The position numbers and the translations under genes were made by a program. Positions 22,813 to 32,249 of a stretch of 42,801 nucleotides of DNA are shown here, in pieces. Origin of the DNA: Bacteroidales bacterium (GTDB lineage Bacteria; Bacteroidota; Bacteroidia; Bacteroidales; UBA932); NCBI GenBank assembly GCA_012839605.1, contig DUNA01000086.1:1-42801 (forward strand), given 5' to 3'. Under the pieces are notes generated by a model, which worked only from the letters and a program-made list of their open reading frames with translations, ran no database searches and was not told the origin of the DNA. Position 1 is the stretch's first letter; every line of letters starts with the position of its first letter.

Positions 22813-23567
22813 ATTTTTTCTATCTGTGGTATACGCGTAAGTGTTCCCACAAATACCACGTGTTTCTTGTTGCAGCTTTTACAAACCATAACGGCCATAC
22901 TGCCTATCACTTGCAAAACAAGGTTTATGAGAGCTATGGCCAAATCTTCTTTTGTGGCATCTTTGGCTTGGTTTGCATAGAGAGGATGCGCCAATTTTCC
23001 GAAATTGGAAGCCGTCAAATTGGGGGGCAAAAATTCAAGTTCTTGTTCCGTTATGTCTCCAATAAGTAAATCTACGCGGTTCAAACGCCCGTGAGAAGCC
23101 AAGCGGACAATGTCTCTGACGGAACCCGTTCCCAAAATGGATTTTCCCAAACCGGTGAGCGTGCCGCCTCCTACACCCGTTCCACACAAATGACGGAATT
23201 CAGCTCCTGTGGCATCTACATACGTAGTACCTGTTCCCATGTTGACAATCAACGCTCGATCCAAGCCCGACAAAGTCAGGCCGCCTTTGCCAATAGAAGT
23301 GACTTCAGGAACAATATGTACAGGTACTCCAAAAAGGGTGTCTTTGACCAAATGGGAATGTGTACCGGTAGCCGATATTCTTTGGATGGAGTTGGGAGAG
23401 ATTTGTTCTTTTTGCAGAAAGGCTTCCAATGCTTTGTAGAAGTCTTCTGCATTGTCGTTCGTCTTGTATTTAAAAACAGCCCGGGGAAAAGGGGTGTCTT
23501 TTCCTCCGGGCTGTATGAGAGCCATTTTAGTTAACGTGGAACCAAAATCTAGGCCCAGTTGGTACAT
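22707..23567 (-). CDS. coaW: Type II pantothenate kinase
   Basis: A 286-residue protein of the type II (PanK2-like, CoaW) family, which phosphorylates pantothenate in the first step of CoA synthesis. The actin-like ATPase pattern is visible: phosphate-1 LGLDFGSTLTKMA (4-16), VNMGTGTTYVDATG, a glycine-rich GTGVGGGTLTGLG, and the adenosine part HVVFVGTLTRIPQIEKI followed by FAVYGTALGSILAL at the end. The start ATG at 23567 is 2 nt after the gdhA stop; an upstream reading to 23681 lies inside gdhA and is arginine-rich. Type II enzymes are usually not inhibited by CoA. The 3' end overlaps murI on the other strand. Confidence 0.87.
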   Translation of the reverse strand: MYQLGLDFGSTLTKMALIQPGGKDTPFPRAVFKYKTNDNAEDFYKALEAFLQKEQISPNSIQRISATGTHSHLVKDTLFGVPVHIVPEVTSIGKGGLTLSGLDRALIVNMGTGTTYVDATGAEFRHLCGTGVGGGTLTGLGKSILGTGSVRDIVRLASHGRLNRVDLLIGDITEQELEFLPPNLTASNFGKLAHPLYANQAKDATKEDLAIALINLVLQVIGSMAVMVCKSCNKKHVVFVGTLTRIPQIEKIYSIFSKVYDLHFIVPPFAVYGTALGSILALGEDV

Positions 23568-23569
23568 AA

Positions 23570-24907
23570 TTAGATTACTCCTTGTTCCAGCATGGCGCGG
23601 GCTACTTTCATAAACCCTGCAATGTTGGCGCCTTTTACGTAGTTGATGTATCCGTCTTCTTGCTTGCCGTATTGGACACAAGCTGCGTGGATACTCGACA
23701 TGATCTGGTGCAGTTTGGCATCTACTTCTGCCTCTGTCCAGCTAAGGTGCGTGGCGTTTTGACTCATTTCCAGTCCGGAAGTGGCAACACCACCGGCGTT
23801 GACGGCTTTACCGGGTGCAAAGTTGACGCCTGCTTTCTGGAATGTTTCAATGGCCTCGGGGGTACATCCCATATTAGAAACTTCAGCTACCATAAATACG
23901 TTGTTGGCTACGAGCTTGGCTGCGTCGTCTCCGTTCAGTTCGTTTTGAATAGCACAAGGCATGGCAATGTCCACTTTTACTTCCCAAGGTTTTTTGCCTG
24001 CGTGGAATACAGCACCGGGGAATTTCTCTGCGTAAGGAGCTACGATGTCGTTGCCGCTAGCACGCAGTTCCAGCATGTAAGCAATCTTCTCTTCATTCAT
24101 GCCTTCTGCGTCGTAGATGTATCCGTCGGGTCCCGAAATGGTCACTACTTTGGCTCCCAGTTCGGTGGCTTTTTGAGCGGCACCCCAAGCTACGTTACCA
24201 AAGCCCGAGATGGCTACGGTTTTGTCTTTGATATCTTGGTTTACAGCCTGGAGCATGTGCTCTACAAAGTAAACGGCTCCGTAACCGGTTGCCTCGGGAC
24301 GGATCAAGGAACCTCCCCATGTAAGGCCTTTGCCTGTAAAGGTACCGGTATGCTCTTGGGCCAATTTTTTGTACATGCCGTACATGTAACCAACTTCTCT
24401 TTTACCTACGCCAATATCTCCGGCGGGAACGTCTGTGTAGGGGCCTAAGTGTCTCCACAATTCTTGCATATACGCTTGGGCAAAACGCATCATTTCGTTG
24501 GCTGAACGACCACGGGGATCCAAGTCTGCTCCACCTTTTCCACCACCCATAGGTAGCGATGTCAGTGCGTTTTTGAAGGTTTGCTCAAATCCCAAAAATT
24601 TGAGTGTGGAGGGGTTTACTGAAGGGTGAAAACGAATACCACCCTTGTATGCACCAATGGCATTGTTATACTGTACGCGGTAACCGGTATTCACTTCTAC
24701 TTCTCCTTTGTCGTTTACCCAGGTAACCCTGAAGGTAAAGATCCTGTCCGGTTCCACAATGCGGTCCACGATGTTTGCTTCTTTAAACTCGGGGTGTTGG
24801 TTGTATACTTCTTCAATACTTTCCAACACTTCGTGAACGGCTTGTAGATATTCCTTCTCGTGCCCATACTTTTTTTGTAGGCGCTCCATTACTTCTTTTG
24901 CTTTCAT
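23570..24907 (-). CDS. gdhA: NADP-type glutamate dehydrogenase
   Basis: A 445-residue hexameric-type enzyme that converts 2-oxoglutarate and ammonia to glutamate. Substrate and catalytic motifs are PMGGGKGGADLDPRGRS (around residues 123-139, with the catalytic Lys) and DVPAGDIGVGKREVGYM; the dinucleotide-binding domain begins near VAISGFGNVAWGAAQKA. The C-terminal half has ANNVFMVAEVSNMGCTPEAI. It lies 58 bp after korB, which belongs to the enzyme producing 2-oxoglutarate, and 2 nt before coaW. No TAnnTTTG is seen in the 58-bp gap, so it may be read from the korA promoter. Confidence 0.94.
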   Translation of the reverse strand: MKAKEVMERLQKKYGHEKEYLQAVHEVLESIEEVYNQHPEFKEANIVDRIVEPDRIFTFRVTWVNDKGEVEVNTGYRVQYNNAIGAYKGGIRFHPSVNPSTLKFLGFEQTFKNALTSLPMGGGKGGADLDPRGRSANEMMRFAQAYMQELWRHLGPYTDVPAGDIGVGKREVGYMYGMYKKLAQEHTGTFTGKGLTWGGSLIRPEATGYGAVYFVEHMLQAVNQDIKDKTVAISGFGNVAWGAAQKATELGAKVVTISGPDGYIYDAEGMNEEKIAYMLELRASGNDIVAPYAEKFPGAVFHAGKKPWEVKVDIAMPCAIQNELNGDDAAKLVANNVFMVAEVSNMGCTPEAIETFQKAGVNFAPGKAVNAGGVATSGLEMSQNATHLSWTEAEVDAKLHQIMSSIHAACVQYGKQEDGYINYVKGANIAGFMKVARAMLEQGVI

Positions 24908-24965
24908 GTGCTAAAAAAAATTAAGTGTTTGTTATGTTAATATATGTGTACTGTAATAGGTTTGT

Positions 24966-25982
24966 TTATTCTACCACCCATGTGTCGCCGCTTCTGAGCA
25001 TATCGTTCATACAGCGGATTTGCGATTTGTTGGCTACTTCTGTGAGCTGGTCACGTACCATGTCGTCGTACGTACGGTCTTTGACTCTGCGTATGACTCC
25101 TAAGGCAACGGGAAGTTCCGGCCATTGCATTTCACAAAGCATCATATGTACTCCGTGGTTTTCTTCTTCTGCATTGTGCACCAATATATCGTCTAAAGTA
25201 ACTCCGTCTTCTCCTATGGTGACAGATTTCAATTTGAGTCCGTCCAAAACAAGGCCTTTGTTGTTGTCTTTTCCATAAACCATAGGTTCTCCATGACGCA
25301 ATACAATGGTGCGGTCTGCTCTGAACGCTCTGTCTGTGATGACAGCGTGTGTTTTGTCATTGAAAATGACGCAGTTTTGAAGTACTTCTACCAGAGCCGT
25401 GCCGTCGTGCCGGGCGGCTTCTACCATGATATCGCTCGTGAGTTTCAATTCCATGTCTAAAGTCCGAGCAAAAAAGGTGCCGCGTGCTCCCATGGCCAAG
25501 GCCCCCGGGTTAAAGGGGTGCTCAACCGTTCCGTAAGGTGAGGTTCTGGTAATGGAACCCCATTTAGAGGTGGGTGAGTATTGTCCTTTGGTCAGTCCGT
25601 AAATTTTGTTGTTAAAAAGTACTATGTTGATATCGATATTTCTGCGTATGGCATGAATCAAGTGGTTTCCACCAATAGCCAAGGAGTCTCCGTCACCTGT
25701 CATTTCCCAAATGGAAAGGGTGGGATTGGCTACTTTCATACCGGTGGCTATGGCGGCCGCACGGCCATGAATACCATGGAATCCGTATGTTTTCATGTAA
25801 TAAGGAAAACGCGATGAGCAGCCAATTCCGGAAACAAAAACATATCTTTCCCGGGAGTAACCCAGTTCTTCACTAATTTCCGGAAGTGCACGTTGGATAG
25901 AGGCCAATACGGCGTGGTCTCCACAACCGGGACACCACTTTACTTCTTGGTCCGACTTGAAATCTTGAGGTGTAAATTTCAT
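24966..25982 (-). CDS. korB: 2-oxoacid:ferredoxin oxidoreductase, beta subunit (KorB-like)
   Basis: A 338-residue thiamine-diphosphate subunit. WCPGCGDHAVL (16-26) supplies the N-terminal cysteine pair, SGIGCSSRFPYYM the next cysteine, and MTGDGDSLAIGGNHLIHAIRRN the ThDP/Mg motif (GDGD then N). NIVLFNNKIYGLTKGQYSPTSK follows. With the fused alpha/gamma chain it forms an enzyme interconverting 2-oxoglutarate and succinyl-CoA with ferredoxin. The substrate is inferred from the Kor-like sequence and the nearby gdhA; other 2-oxoacids are possible. The start overlaps korA by 4 bp. Confidence 0.9.
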   Translation of the reverse strand: MKFTPQDFKSDQEVKWCPGCGDHAVLASIQRALPEISEELGYSRERYVFVSGIGCSSRFPYYMKTYGFHGIHGRAAAIATGMKVANPTLSIWEMTGDGDSLAIGGNHLIHAIRRNIDINIVLFNNKIYGLTKGQYSPTSKWGSITRTSPYGTVEHPFNPGALAMGARGTFFARTLDMELKLTSDIMVEAARHDGTALVEVLQNCVIFNDKTHAVITDRAFRADRTIVLRHGEPMVYGKDNNKGLVLDGLKLKSVTIGEDGVTLDDILVHNAEEENHGVHMMLCEMQWPELPVALGVIRRVKDRTYDDMVRDQLTEVANKSQIRCMNDMLRSGDTWVVE

Positions 25983-27823
25983 TTTGCTATGTTGTTAATG
26001 GCTTCTACAATTTCTGTTACAATAAAGGGTTGTCCCTGTATTTTATTATACTGCAAATATTGGAACTGAGGGAATTTGGCCCTCAAGTAATTTGCAAAGT
26101 GGCCGCTGTTCAGTTCAAATACTATGATTTTCTTAAAGCGTTTCAACACGTCTTCTGTGTTTAGCGGCAGGGGATTGATGTAATCAAAATGAGCCAGACC
26201 TACTTTGGTGCCTTGTTCTCTCAATTGGCTTTCTGCGCTCAACATGTGTCCGTAGGTGCCTCCCCAGCTGACCATCAAAATGTCTCCTTCTTGTTCTCCC
26301 ACAACTTCCAGCGGGGGTATCTTATGGGCCAAGCGTTGTATTTTTTCTTCTCTTTCACGTACCATTTGTTCGTGTACAAGCGGATCTGAAGAAACGGCTC
26401 CTTGGTGGTTTTTCTCCAAGCCACCTACTCTGTGTTCCAGGTTAGGTGTGCCCGGCAATGCCCATCTGCGTGCCAACGTTTCCGGGTCTCTGCGGAAAGG
26501 ATAGAAATACGGTTCGTCTTCATCCAATGCATCTACCAGAGGCGGATTGATGGTTGGAAAATCGTTCATATCCGGGATTCTCCATGGTTCTGAACCGTTG
26601 CCTAAAAATCCTTCCGAGAGAACGATGACAGGCATCATATGTTCTAAAGCGTATTTGGCTGCGTAGAACGCGGCTTCAAAGCAATGGGACGGAGAATTGG
26701 GAGCAATAATGGCTACGGGACATTCGCCGTTTCTGCCGTATAAGGCTTGGTTGAGGTCTGCTTGTTCTGTTTTGGTGGGGATACCTGTGGAAGGGCCTCC
26801 GCGTTGTACGTTCACGACCACTAACGGAAGTTCTGTAATAACGGCCAAACCCAAAGCTTCCGATTTGAGTGACAAACCGGGGCCCGAAGTAGTGGTTACG
26901 GCTAGCGATCCTGCGTAAGAGGCGCCAATGGCGGTACAGATACCGGCAATTTCGTCTTCACATTGGAGTGTTTTGACACCCAAATATTTGTGAATAGCCA
27001 ATTCTTCCAATATACCTGTGGCCGGTGTAATGGGGTAAGACCCGCAGAAGAGCGGTCTTCCCGATTTTTCCGAGGCAGCCATCAAGCCCCAGGCAATGGC
27101 TGTATTTCCGTTGATGTTACGGTAAACGCCCGGTGTTTGCTTAGCAGGCTTAACAATGTATGTGTCTGCAATAGCCTCAACATTTCCGGCGTAATTGTAT
27201 CCGTCTTTGAGGACCCTCAAGTTCATATCAACGAGGGCCGGAGTTTTGAAAAATTTGGTTTTGATAAAATGTTCTGTATGCTCCATAGACATATTGTACA
27301 TGTAGTAACATATACCTAGAGCAAACATGTTTTTACACCGGAGTCCTTGTTTGGCATCCAGACCCAACATGTTGGCACTTTCTTTTGTAAGTGTGGTGAT
27401 GGGGGGTGTAACAAGATTGTGGTGTTTGATGTTGAGTTCTTCAAAAGCATTGTCTGTTTTAAAACCTGCTTTTTGTAGTCCTTTTTCATCAAAAGTGTCT
27501 ATATCCACAATAATGGTAGCGTTTGGCTTAAGCCATTTGACGTTGGATTTTAAGGCGGCCGGATTCATGGCCACCAGCACGTCGCAGTAATCACCCGGGG
27601 TGTATACGGCACTGCTTCCAATGTGGACTTGGTACCCTGAAACTCCTGATAAAGTGCCCTGAGGGGCCCTAATCTCGGCAGGGAAATCGGGAAATGTTGT
27701 TATGTCATTTCCAAAAAAGGCTGCTGTGTCTGCAAAGAGGGAGCCTGTCAATTGCATTCCGTCTCCGGAGTCACCGGAAAAGCGAATGACAACATCCTGA
27801 ACATCTATTACTTTATGCGGCAT
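25979..27823 (-). CDS. korA: 2-oxoacid:ferredoxin oxidoreductase, fused gamma-alpha subunit (KorA-like)
   Basis: A 614-residue fusion. The gamma domain comes first (about 1-190: VIRFSGDSGDGMQLTGSLFADTAAF, then FPAEIRAPQGTLSGVSGYQVHIGS). The alpha (pyrimidine-binding) domain begins near residue 215 with GNTAIAWGLMAASEKSGRPLFCGSYPITPATGILEEL in succession and continues with TTSGPGLSLKSEALGLAVITELP and VVNVQRGGPSTGIPTKTEQADL. The C-terminal domain ends in VSWGGTYGHMLSA and the domain III part. This gamma-alpha order is usual for Bacteroidota Kor enzymes. It has a -7 box at 27858-27865, directly past the rpoBC terminator. Confidence 0.92.
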   Translation of the reverse strand: MPHKVIDVQDVVIRFSGDSGDGMQLTGSLFADTAAFFGNDITTFPDFPAEIRAPQGTLSGVSGYQVHIGSSAVYTPGDYCDVLVAMNPAALKSNVKWLKPNATIIVDIDTFDEKGLQKAGFKTDNAFEELNIKHHNLVTPPITTLTKESANMLGLDAKQGLRCKNMFALGICYYMYNMSMEHTEHFIKTKFFKTPALVDMNLRVLKDGYNYAGNVEAIADTYIVKPAKQTPGVYRNINGNTAIAWGLMAASEKSGRPLFCGSYPITPATGILEELAIHKYLGVKTLQCEDEIAGICTAIGASYAGSLAVTTTSGPGLSLKSEALGLAVITELPLVVVNVQRGGPSTGIPTKTEQADLNQALYGRNGECPVAIIAPNSPSHCFEAAFYAAKYALEHMMPVIVLSEGFLGNGSEPWRIPDMNDFPTINPPLVDALDEDEPYFYPFRRDPETLARRWALPGTPNLEHRVGGLEKNHQGAVSSDPLVHEQMVREREEKIQRLAHKIPPLEVVGEQEGDILMVSWGGTYGHMLSAESQLREQGTKVGLAHFDYINPLPLNTEDVLKRFKKIIVFELNSGHFANYLRAKFPQFQYLQYNKIQGQPFIVTEIVEAINNIAK

Positions 27824-27857
27824 AGATAATATGATAATTATTTAAAAGTTTAATCAG

Positions 27858-27865
27858 CAAAGATA
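27858..27865 (-). promoter_or_regulatory. -7 box for korA
   Basis: The minus strand reads TATCTTTG, 34 nt before the korA ATG. A -33 box at normal spacing would fall inside the stem of the rpoC terminator and is not TTTG, so the promoter and terminator share DNA. Confidence 0.55.
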
Positions 27866-27895
27866 TAAAAAAATAAGGGCATTTTGCCCTTATTT
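27866..27895 (-). terminator. Intrinsic terminator of the rpoBC superoperon
   Basis: The 11-bp perfect stem 27871-27881 / 27885-27895 (AAATAAGGGCA with its complement) with a 3-nt loop lies 21 nt after the rpoC stop. On the minus strand the stem runs into a row of T residues, the standard form of an intrinsic terminator. Confidence 0.85.
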
Positions 27896-27916
27896 CTTAA
27901 AATATGAAAGGTTCCA

Positions 27917-30900
27917 TTATTTCTTGGGTAATGTACGTTCTTCCACCATTTTATTGTATTCAGACATAGAGGCAACCAAGATGTCTTCGTACTCTCTCAG
28001 TCCGGTACCGGCAGGAATCAAATGTCCGCAAATAACGTTTTCTTTCAATCCTTCCAGTGTGTCTGTCTTGCCAAAAATGGCGGCTTCTGACAGCACTTTT
28101 GTGGTTTCCTGGAACGATGCGGCAGACATAAAGCTGGTTGTCCTGAGTGCGGCGCGGGTAATTCCTTGCAGAATTTGATTGGAAGTGGCCGGAAGTGCAT
28201 CCCGGGCAACAACGGGTTTCAAGTCTCTGCGTTTTAAGGAAGAATTTTCATCCCGCAATCTGCGTACTGTGATAATTTGACCTTTGCGAAGTTCTTCCGA
28301 ATCACCCGGGTCTTTTATCACTTTCTTGTCATAAATGATATCGTTTTCTTGCATGAAATCCCATTTGTCCACCAATTGTTCCGGTAAGAAACGAGTATCT
28401 CCCGGGTCTACAATTTCTACCTTGCGCATCATTTGACGAACAATGACTTCAAAGTGCTTGTCGTTGATTTTCACGCCCTGGTTGCGGTAGACGCTTTGGA
28501 TTTCGTTGACAATGTATTCTTGAACCTTTGTAGGTCCTTGAATCTGAAGAATATCTGTAGGAGAAATGGCGCCTTCGGACAAGGACATTCCGGCTCGTAC
28601 GTAGTCGTTTTCTTGTACAAGAATTTGTTTGGACAAGGGAACCAGGTATTTCTTTTCTTCTCCTGTCTTGGCGCGAACAATGATTTCTCTGTTGCCCCTC
28701 TTGATCTTGCCCATTTGTATTTCCCCGTCAATGGCTGAAACTACGGCAGGGTTGGAAGGATTCCGTGCTTCAAACAATTCCGTAACCCTGGGAAGACCTC
28801 CTGTGATGTCTCCCGATTTGCCAATGGCACGAGGAATTTTTACAAGGATATCACCGGCTTTGACTTGTTGTTTTTCACTGACCATAATATGGGCACCCAC
28901 CGGCAGGTTGTACTGCTTCTTCTCTTCTTTGCCCATCATGATCCTAAGGGTGGGGTTGCGTGACTTGTCTCGGCTTTCAATAATGACCTTATCGCGGTGT
29001 TGCGAAAATTCGTCTGTGGCTTCTTCCCGGTAGGTAACTCCTTCAATAAGGCTGTCAAAGGAAACGGTACCGTCAAATTCTGCAATGGTAACTGCGTTGT
29101 AGGAATCCCATTCACAAATGACGTCTTTTTCTTTGACTGCATCTCCCGGTTTGAAATACAAGGTGGCTCCGTACGGGATATTGTATGTAGAAAGCACAAT
29201 GTGGGTATTGCTGTCCACTATGCGCATTTCTGCCGTACGACCTATTACCAGTGTGGTTTTTTCACCGGTGGAAGATACTTTTTCCAGAGTACGCAATTCG
29301 TCAATTTCCAATATTCCGTTGTAGCGGGCTACGATGGAGTTTTCAGAACTGATGGTAGAGGCGGTACCTCCTTCGTGGAACGTACGCAAGGTGAGCTGTG
29401 TACCCGGTTCTCCAATGGATTGTGCGGCTATCACACCTACTGCCTCTCCTCTTTCTACGTGTCTTCCCGTAGCCAAGTTCCTTCCGTAACATTTTGCACA
29501 AACGCCTTTGCCTGATTCGCATGTCAATACGCTTCGTATTTCCACTTGTTCTATGGGCAAACTTGCTATGGTTTCCGCAATGTCTTCCGTAATCTCTTCT
29601 CCGGATTCTATGATCAAGTTTCCGGTAAGCGGGTCGTGTACGTCGTGCACACTGGTACGTCCCAAGATTCTGTCGTGGAGCGATTCCACAACTTGGTCTT
29701 TGTTTTTGATGGCAGTGGCTACCAAGCCTCTGAGCGTTCCGCAGTCTTCTTCTGTAATGATGACATCGTGCGATACGTCTACTAGACGCCTTGTCAGGTA
29801 ACCGGCGTCGGCCGTTTTAAGGGCCGTGTCTGCCAGACCTTTACGAGCTCCGTGTGTAGAGATGAAATACTCCAGAACAGAGAGTCCCTCTTGCAAGTTG
29901 GCCAAAATGGGGTTCTCAATGATTTCTGCACTTGTGGCTCCCGATTTTTGCGGTTTGTTCATCAAACCACGCATACCGGAGAGCTGACGAATTTGAGCTT
30001 TTGAACCACGAGCTCCCGAGTCCAACATCATGTAAATGGGGTTGAACCCTTCTTTGTCTTCTTTCAATTCTTTTTCCAGGATGTCTGTCAGGCGAACGTT
30101 GACGGTAGACCAAATGTCAATGATTTGGTTGTACCGTTCGTTGTTGGCCAAAAGACCCATGTTGTAGTTTTCCGTTACCGTTTCTACTTTCTGGTATCCA
30201 TTATCAATCAATTGGGCTTTGGCTTCCGGAACAATCACGTCGTCCAGGTTGAAGGACAAACCTCCTTTGTAAGCCATGTCGTACCCTATGTCTTTGATGC
30301 TGTCCAGGAATTTTACCGTTTGGGCGACACCTGTGGTTTTTAGAATCAAGTTGATGATATCGCGTAGGGTTCTCTTGGTCAACAGTTCGTTAATAAACCC
30401 TACTTCTTTGGGTACTACTTGGTTAAACAGTACACGACCCACAGATGTTTCTATGATATGATTTCCTTTTGCGGCATCTGTTTTGTAAATAACGGAACCG
30501 CGCGAAGGGTTGTTTTCATCTTTCAGGCTGCGTACGGTTGTATTGTGCAGACGCAATTTGATGCGTGCGTGCATGTCTATCACCTTTTCGTTGTAGGCTA
30601 TGATGACTTCTTCCGGACTGTAGAACGTCATGCCTTCCCCTTTGGCGTTGTTGCGCAACTTGGTGCTGTAATACAGTCCCAAGACCATGTCTTGCGAGGG
30701 AACGGTAATGGGGGCACCGTTAGCGGGGTTCAAAATGTTGTGTGAACCCAGCATAAGCAGTTGGGCTTCCAGAATGGCGGCGTTGCCAAGCGGCAAGTGA
30801 ACAGCCATCTGGTCTCCGTCAAAGTCTGCGTTAAAAGCCGTACAAGCCAACGGGTGCAATTGGATGGCCTTTCCTTCAATCAATTTGGGTTGGAAAGCTT

Positions 30901-32239
30901 GGATACCCAGACGGTGCAGGGTAGGAGCCCTGTTTAACAAAACAGGATGTCCTTTCATGACATTTTCCAAGATGTCCCAAATCATGGGATCTTTGCGGTC
31001 TACTATTTTTTTGGCAGATTTTACCGTCTTCACAATACCTCTTTCAATCAGTTTTCTGATGATAAAAGGTTTGTACAGTTCGGCTGCCATATCTTTGGGG
31101 ATTCCGCATTCGTTCATGCTCAATTCCGGTCCTACCACAATAACGGAACGCGCCGAATAGTCCACCCGTTTTCCCAGGAGGTTTTGACGGAACCGTCCTT
31201 GTTTTCCTTTCAAGCTGTCAGACAGGGATTTAAGGGCCCTGTTGCCTTCTGTTTTAACGGCACTTGATTTTCTGGAGTTGTCAAACAGGGAGTCAACGGA
31301 TTCTTGAAGCATCCTTTTTTCGTTCCTCAGAATGACTTCCGGAGCCTTGATTTCAATCAGGCGCTTCAGGCGGTTGTTTCTGATAATGACTCGGCGGTAC
31401 AAATCGTTCAGGTCCGAGGTAGCAAATCGGCCACCGTCCAAGGGTACGAGCGGTCTCAAATCGGGCGGAATCACCGGTACTACCTTCATGATCATCCATT
31501 CCGGTTTGTTGATGTCTGCCGATTCGCGGAACGCTTCTATGATATTCAATCTTTTCAGCGCATCTGCTCTGCGTTGCTGCGATGTTTCGTTGTCTGCCTT
31601 GTCCCTCAGGTCGTAGGAGAGCTGATCCAAATCCAGACGTGTCAGGAGCTTGTAGATGGCCTCGGCTCCCATATCTGCAATGAATTTGTTGGGATCCTCG
31701 TCGTCCAACAGTTGGTTTTCTTTGGGAAGAGCGTCCAAAATATTCAAGTACTCTTCTTCCGTCAAGAAGTCCATTTGTTGGATGCCGTCTTCCTCTGTGA
31801 TTCCCGGCTGAATAACTACGTACCGTTCGTAATATATGATTGTCTCTAGTTTCTTTCCGGGAATACCCAACAGGTAACCTATTTTGTTGGGTGTGGAACG
31901 GAAGAACCAGATGTGCGCAACAGGTACTACCAATGAAATGTGACCTATACGCTCCCGGCGAACTTTTTTCTCTGTCACTTCAACACCGCAACGATCACAT
32001 GTGATACCGCGGTAACGAATGCGTTTGTATTTTCCACAATGGCATTCGTAATCTTTTGAAGGCCCAAAGATACGCTCGCAGAACAAACCATCACGTTCCG
32101 GTTTGTAGGTACGATAGTTGACAGTTTCCGGCTTCAACACCTCTCCATGAGACGTAGCCAAAATCTGCTCCGGGGAAGTCAGACCTATAGTGATTTGTTT
32201 GAAATCGCTTCTTAACTTGCTGTCTTTTTTATAAGCCAT
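27917..32239 (-). CDS. rpoC: RNA polymerase beta' subunit
   Basis: A 1440-residue catalytic subunit. The zinc-binding N-terminus is [20 protein letters not shown] (about 66-85) and the Mg-binding active-site loop is [15 protein letters not shown], with the three Asp residues. The bridge-helix/trigger-loop area has [19 protein letters not shown], and the second zinc site is [19 protein letters not shown]. The length agrees with Bacteroidota RpoC. It lies 10 nt after rpoB; an intrinsic terminator follows. Confidence 0.97.
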   Translation of the reverse strand: MAYKKDSKLRSDFKQITIGLTSPEQILATSHGEVLKPETVNYRTYKPERDGLFCERIFGPSKDYECHCGKYKRIRYRGITCDRCGVEVTEKKVRRERIGHISLVVPVAHIWFFRSTPNKIGYLLGIPGKKLETIIYYERYVVIQPGITEEDGIQQMDFLTEEEYLNILDALPKENQLLDDEDPNKFIADMGAEAIYKLLTRLDLDQLSYDLRDKADNETSQQRRADALKRLNIIEAFRESADINKPEWMIMKVVPVIPPDLRPLVPLDGGRFATSDLNDLYRRVIIRNNRLKRLIEIKAPEVILRNEKRMLQESVDSLFDNSRKSSAVKTEGNRALKSLSDSLKGKQGRFRQNLLGKRVDYSARSVIVVGPELSMNECGIPKDMAAELYKPFIIRKLIERGIVKTVKSAKKIVDRKDPMIWDILENVMKGHPVLLNRAPTLHRLGIQAFQPKLIEGKAIQLHPLACTAFNADFDGDQMAVHLPLGNAAILEAQLLMLGSHNILNPANGAPITVPSQDMVLGLYYSTKLRNNAKGEGMTFYSPEEVIIAYNEKVIDMHARIKLRLHNTTVRSLKDENNPSRGSVIYKTDAAKGNHIIETSVGRVLFNQVVPKEVGFINELLTKRTLRDIINLILKTTGVAQTVKFLDSIKDIGYDMAYKGGLSFNLDDVIVPEAKAQLIDNGYQKVETVTENYNMGLLANNERYNQIIDIWSTVNVRLTDILEKELKEDKEGFNPIYMMLDSGARGSKAQIRQLSGMRGLMNKPQKSGATSAEIIENPILANLQEGLSVLEYFISTHGARKGLADTALKTADAGYLTRRLVDVSHDVIITEEDCGTLRGLVATAIKNKDQVVESLHDRILGRTSVHDVHDPLTGNLIIESGEEITEDIAETIASLPIEQVEIRSVLTCESGKGVCAKCYGRNLATGRHVERGEAVGVIAAQSIGEPGTQLTLRTFHEGGTASTISSENSIVARYNGILEIDELRTLEKVSSTGEKTTLVIGRTAEMRIVDSNTHIVLSTYNIPYGATLYFKPGDAVKEKDVICEWDSYNAVTIAEFDGTVSFDSLIEGVTYREEATDEFSQHRDKVIIESRDKSRNPTLRIMMGKEEKKQYNLPVGAHIMVSEKQQVKAGDILVKIPRAIGKSGDITGGLPRVTELFEARNPSNPAVVSAIDGEIQMGKIKRGNREIIVRAKTGEEKKYLVPLSKQILVQENDYVRAGMSLSEGAISPTDILQIQGPTKVQEYIVNEIQSVYRNQGVKINDKHFEVIVRQMMRKVEIVDPGDTRFLPEQLVDKWDFMQENDIIYDKKVIKDPGDSEELRKGQIITVRRLRDENSSLKRRDLKPVVARDALPATSNQILQGITRAALRTTSFMSAASFQETTKVLSEAAIFGKTDTLEGLKENVICGHLIPAGTGLREYEDILVASMSEYNKMVEERTLPKK

Positions 32240-32249
32240 AGTTTGTTTT

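Noticed and set aside
23582-24448. 288-codon plus-strand open frame opposite gdhA
   Set aside because: Cys/Phe-rich shadow of a conserved enzyme gene.
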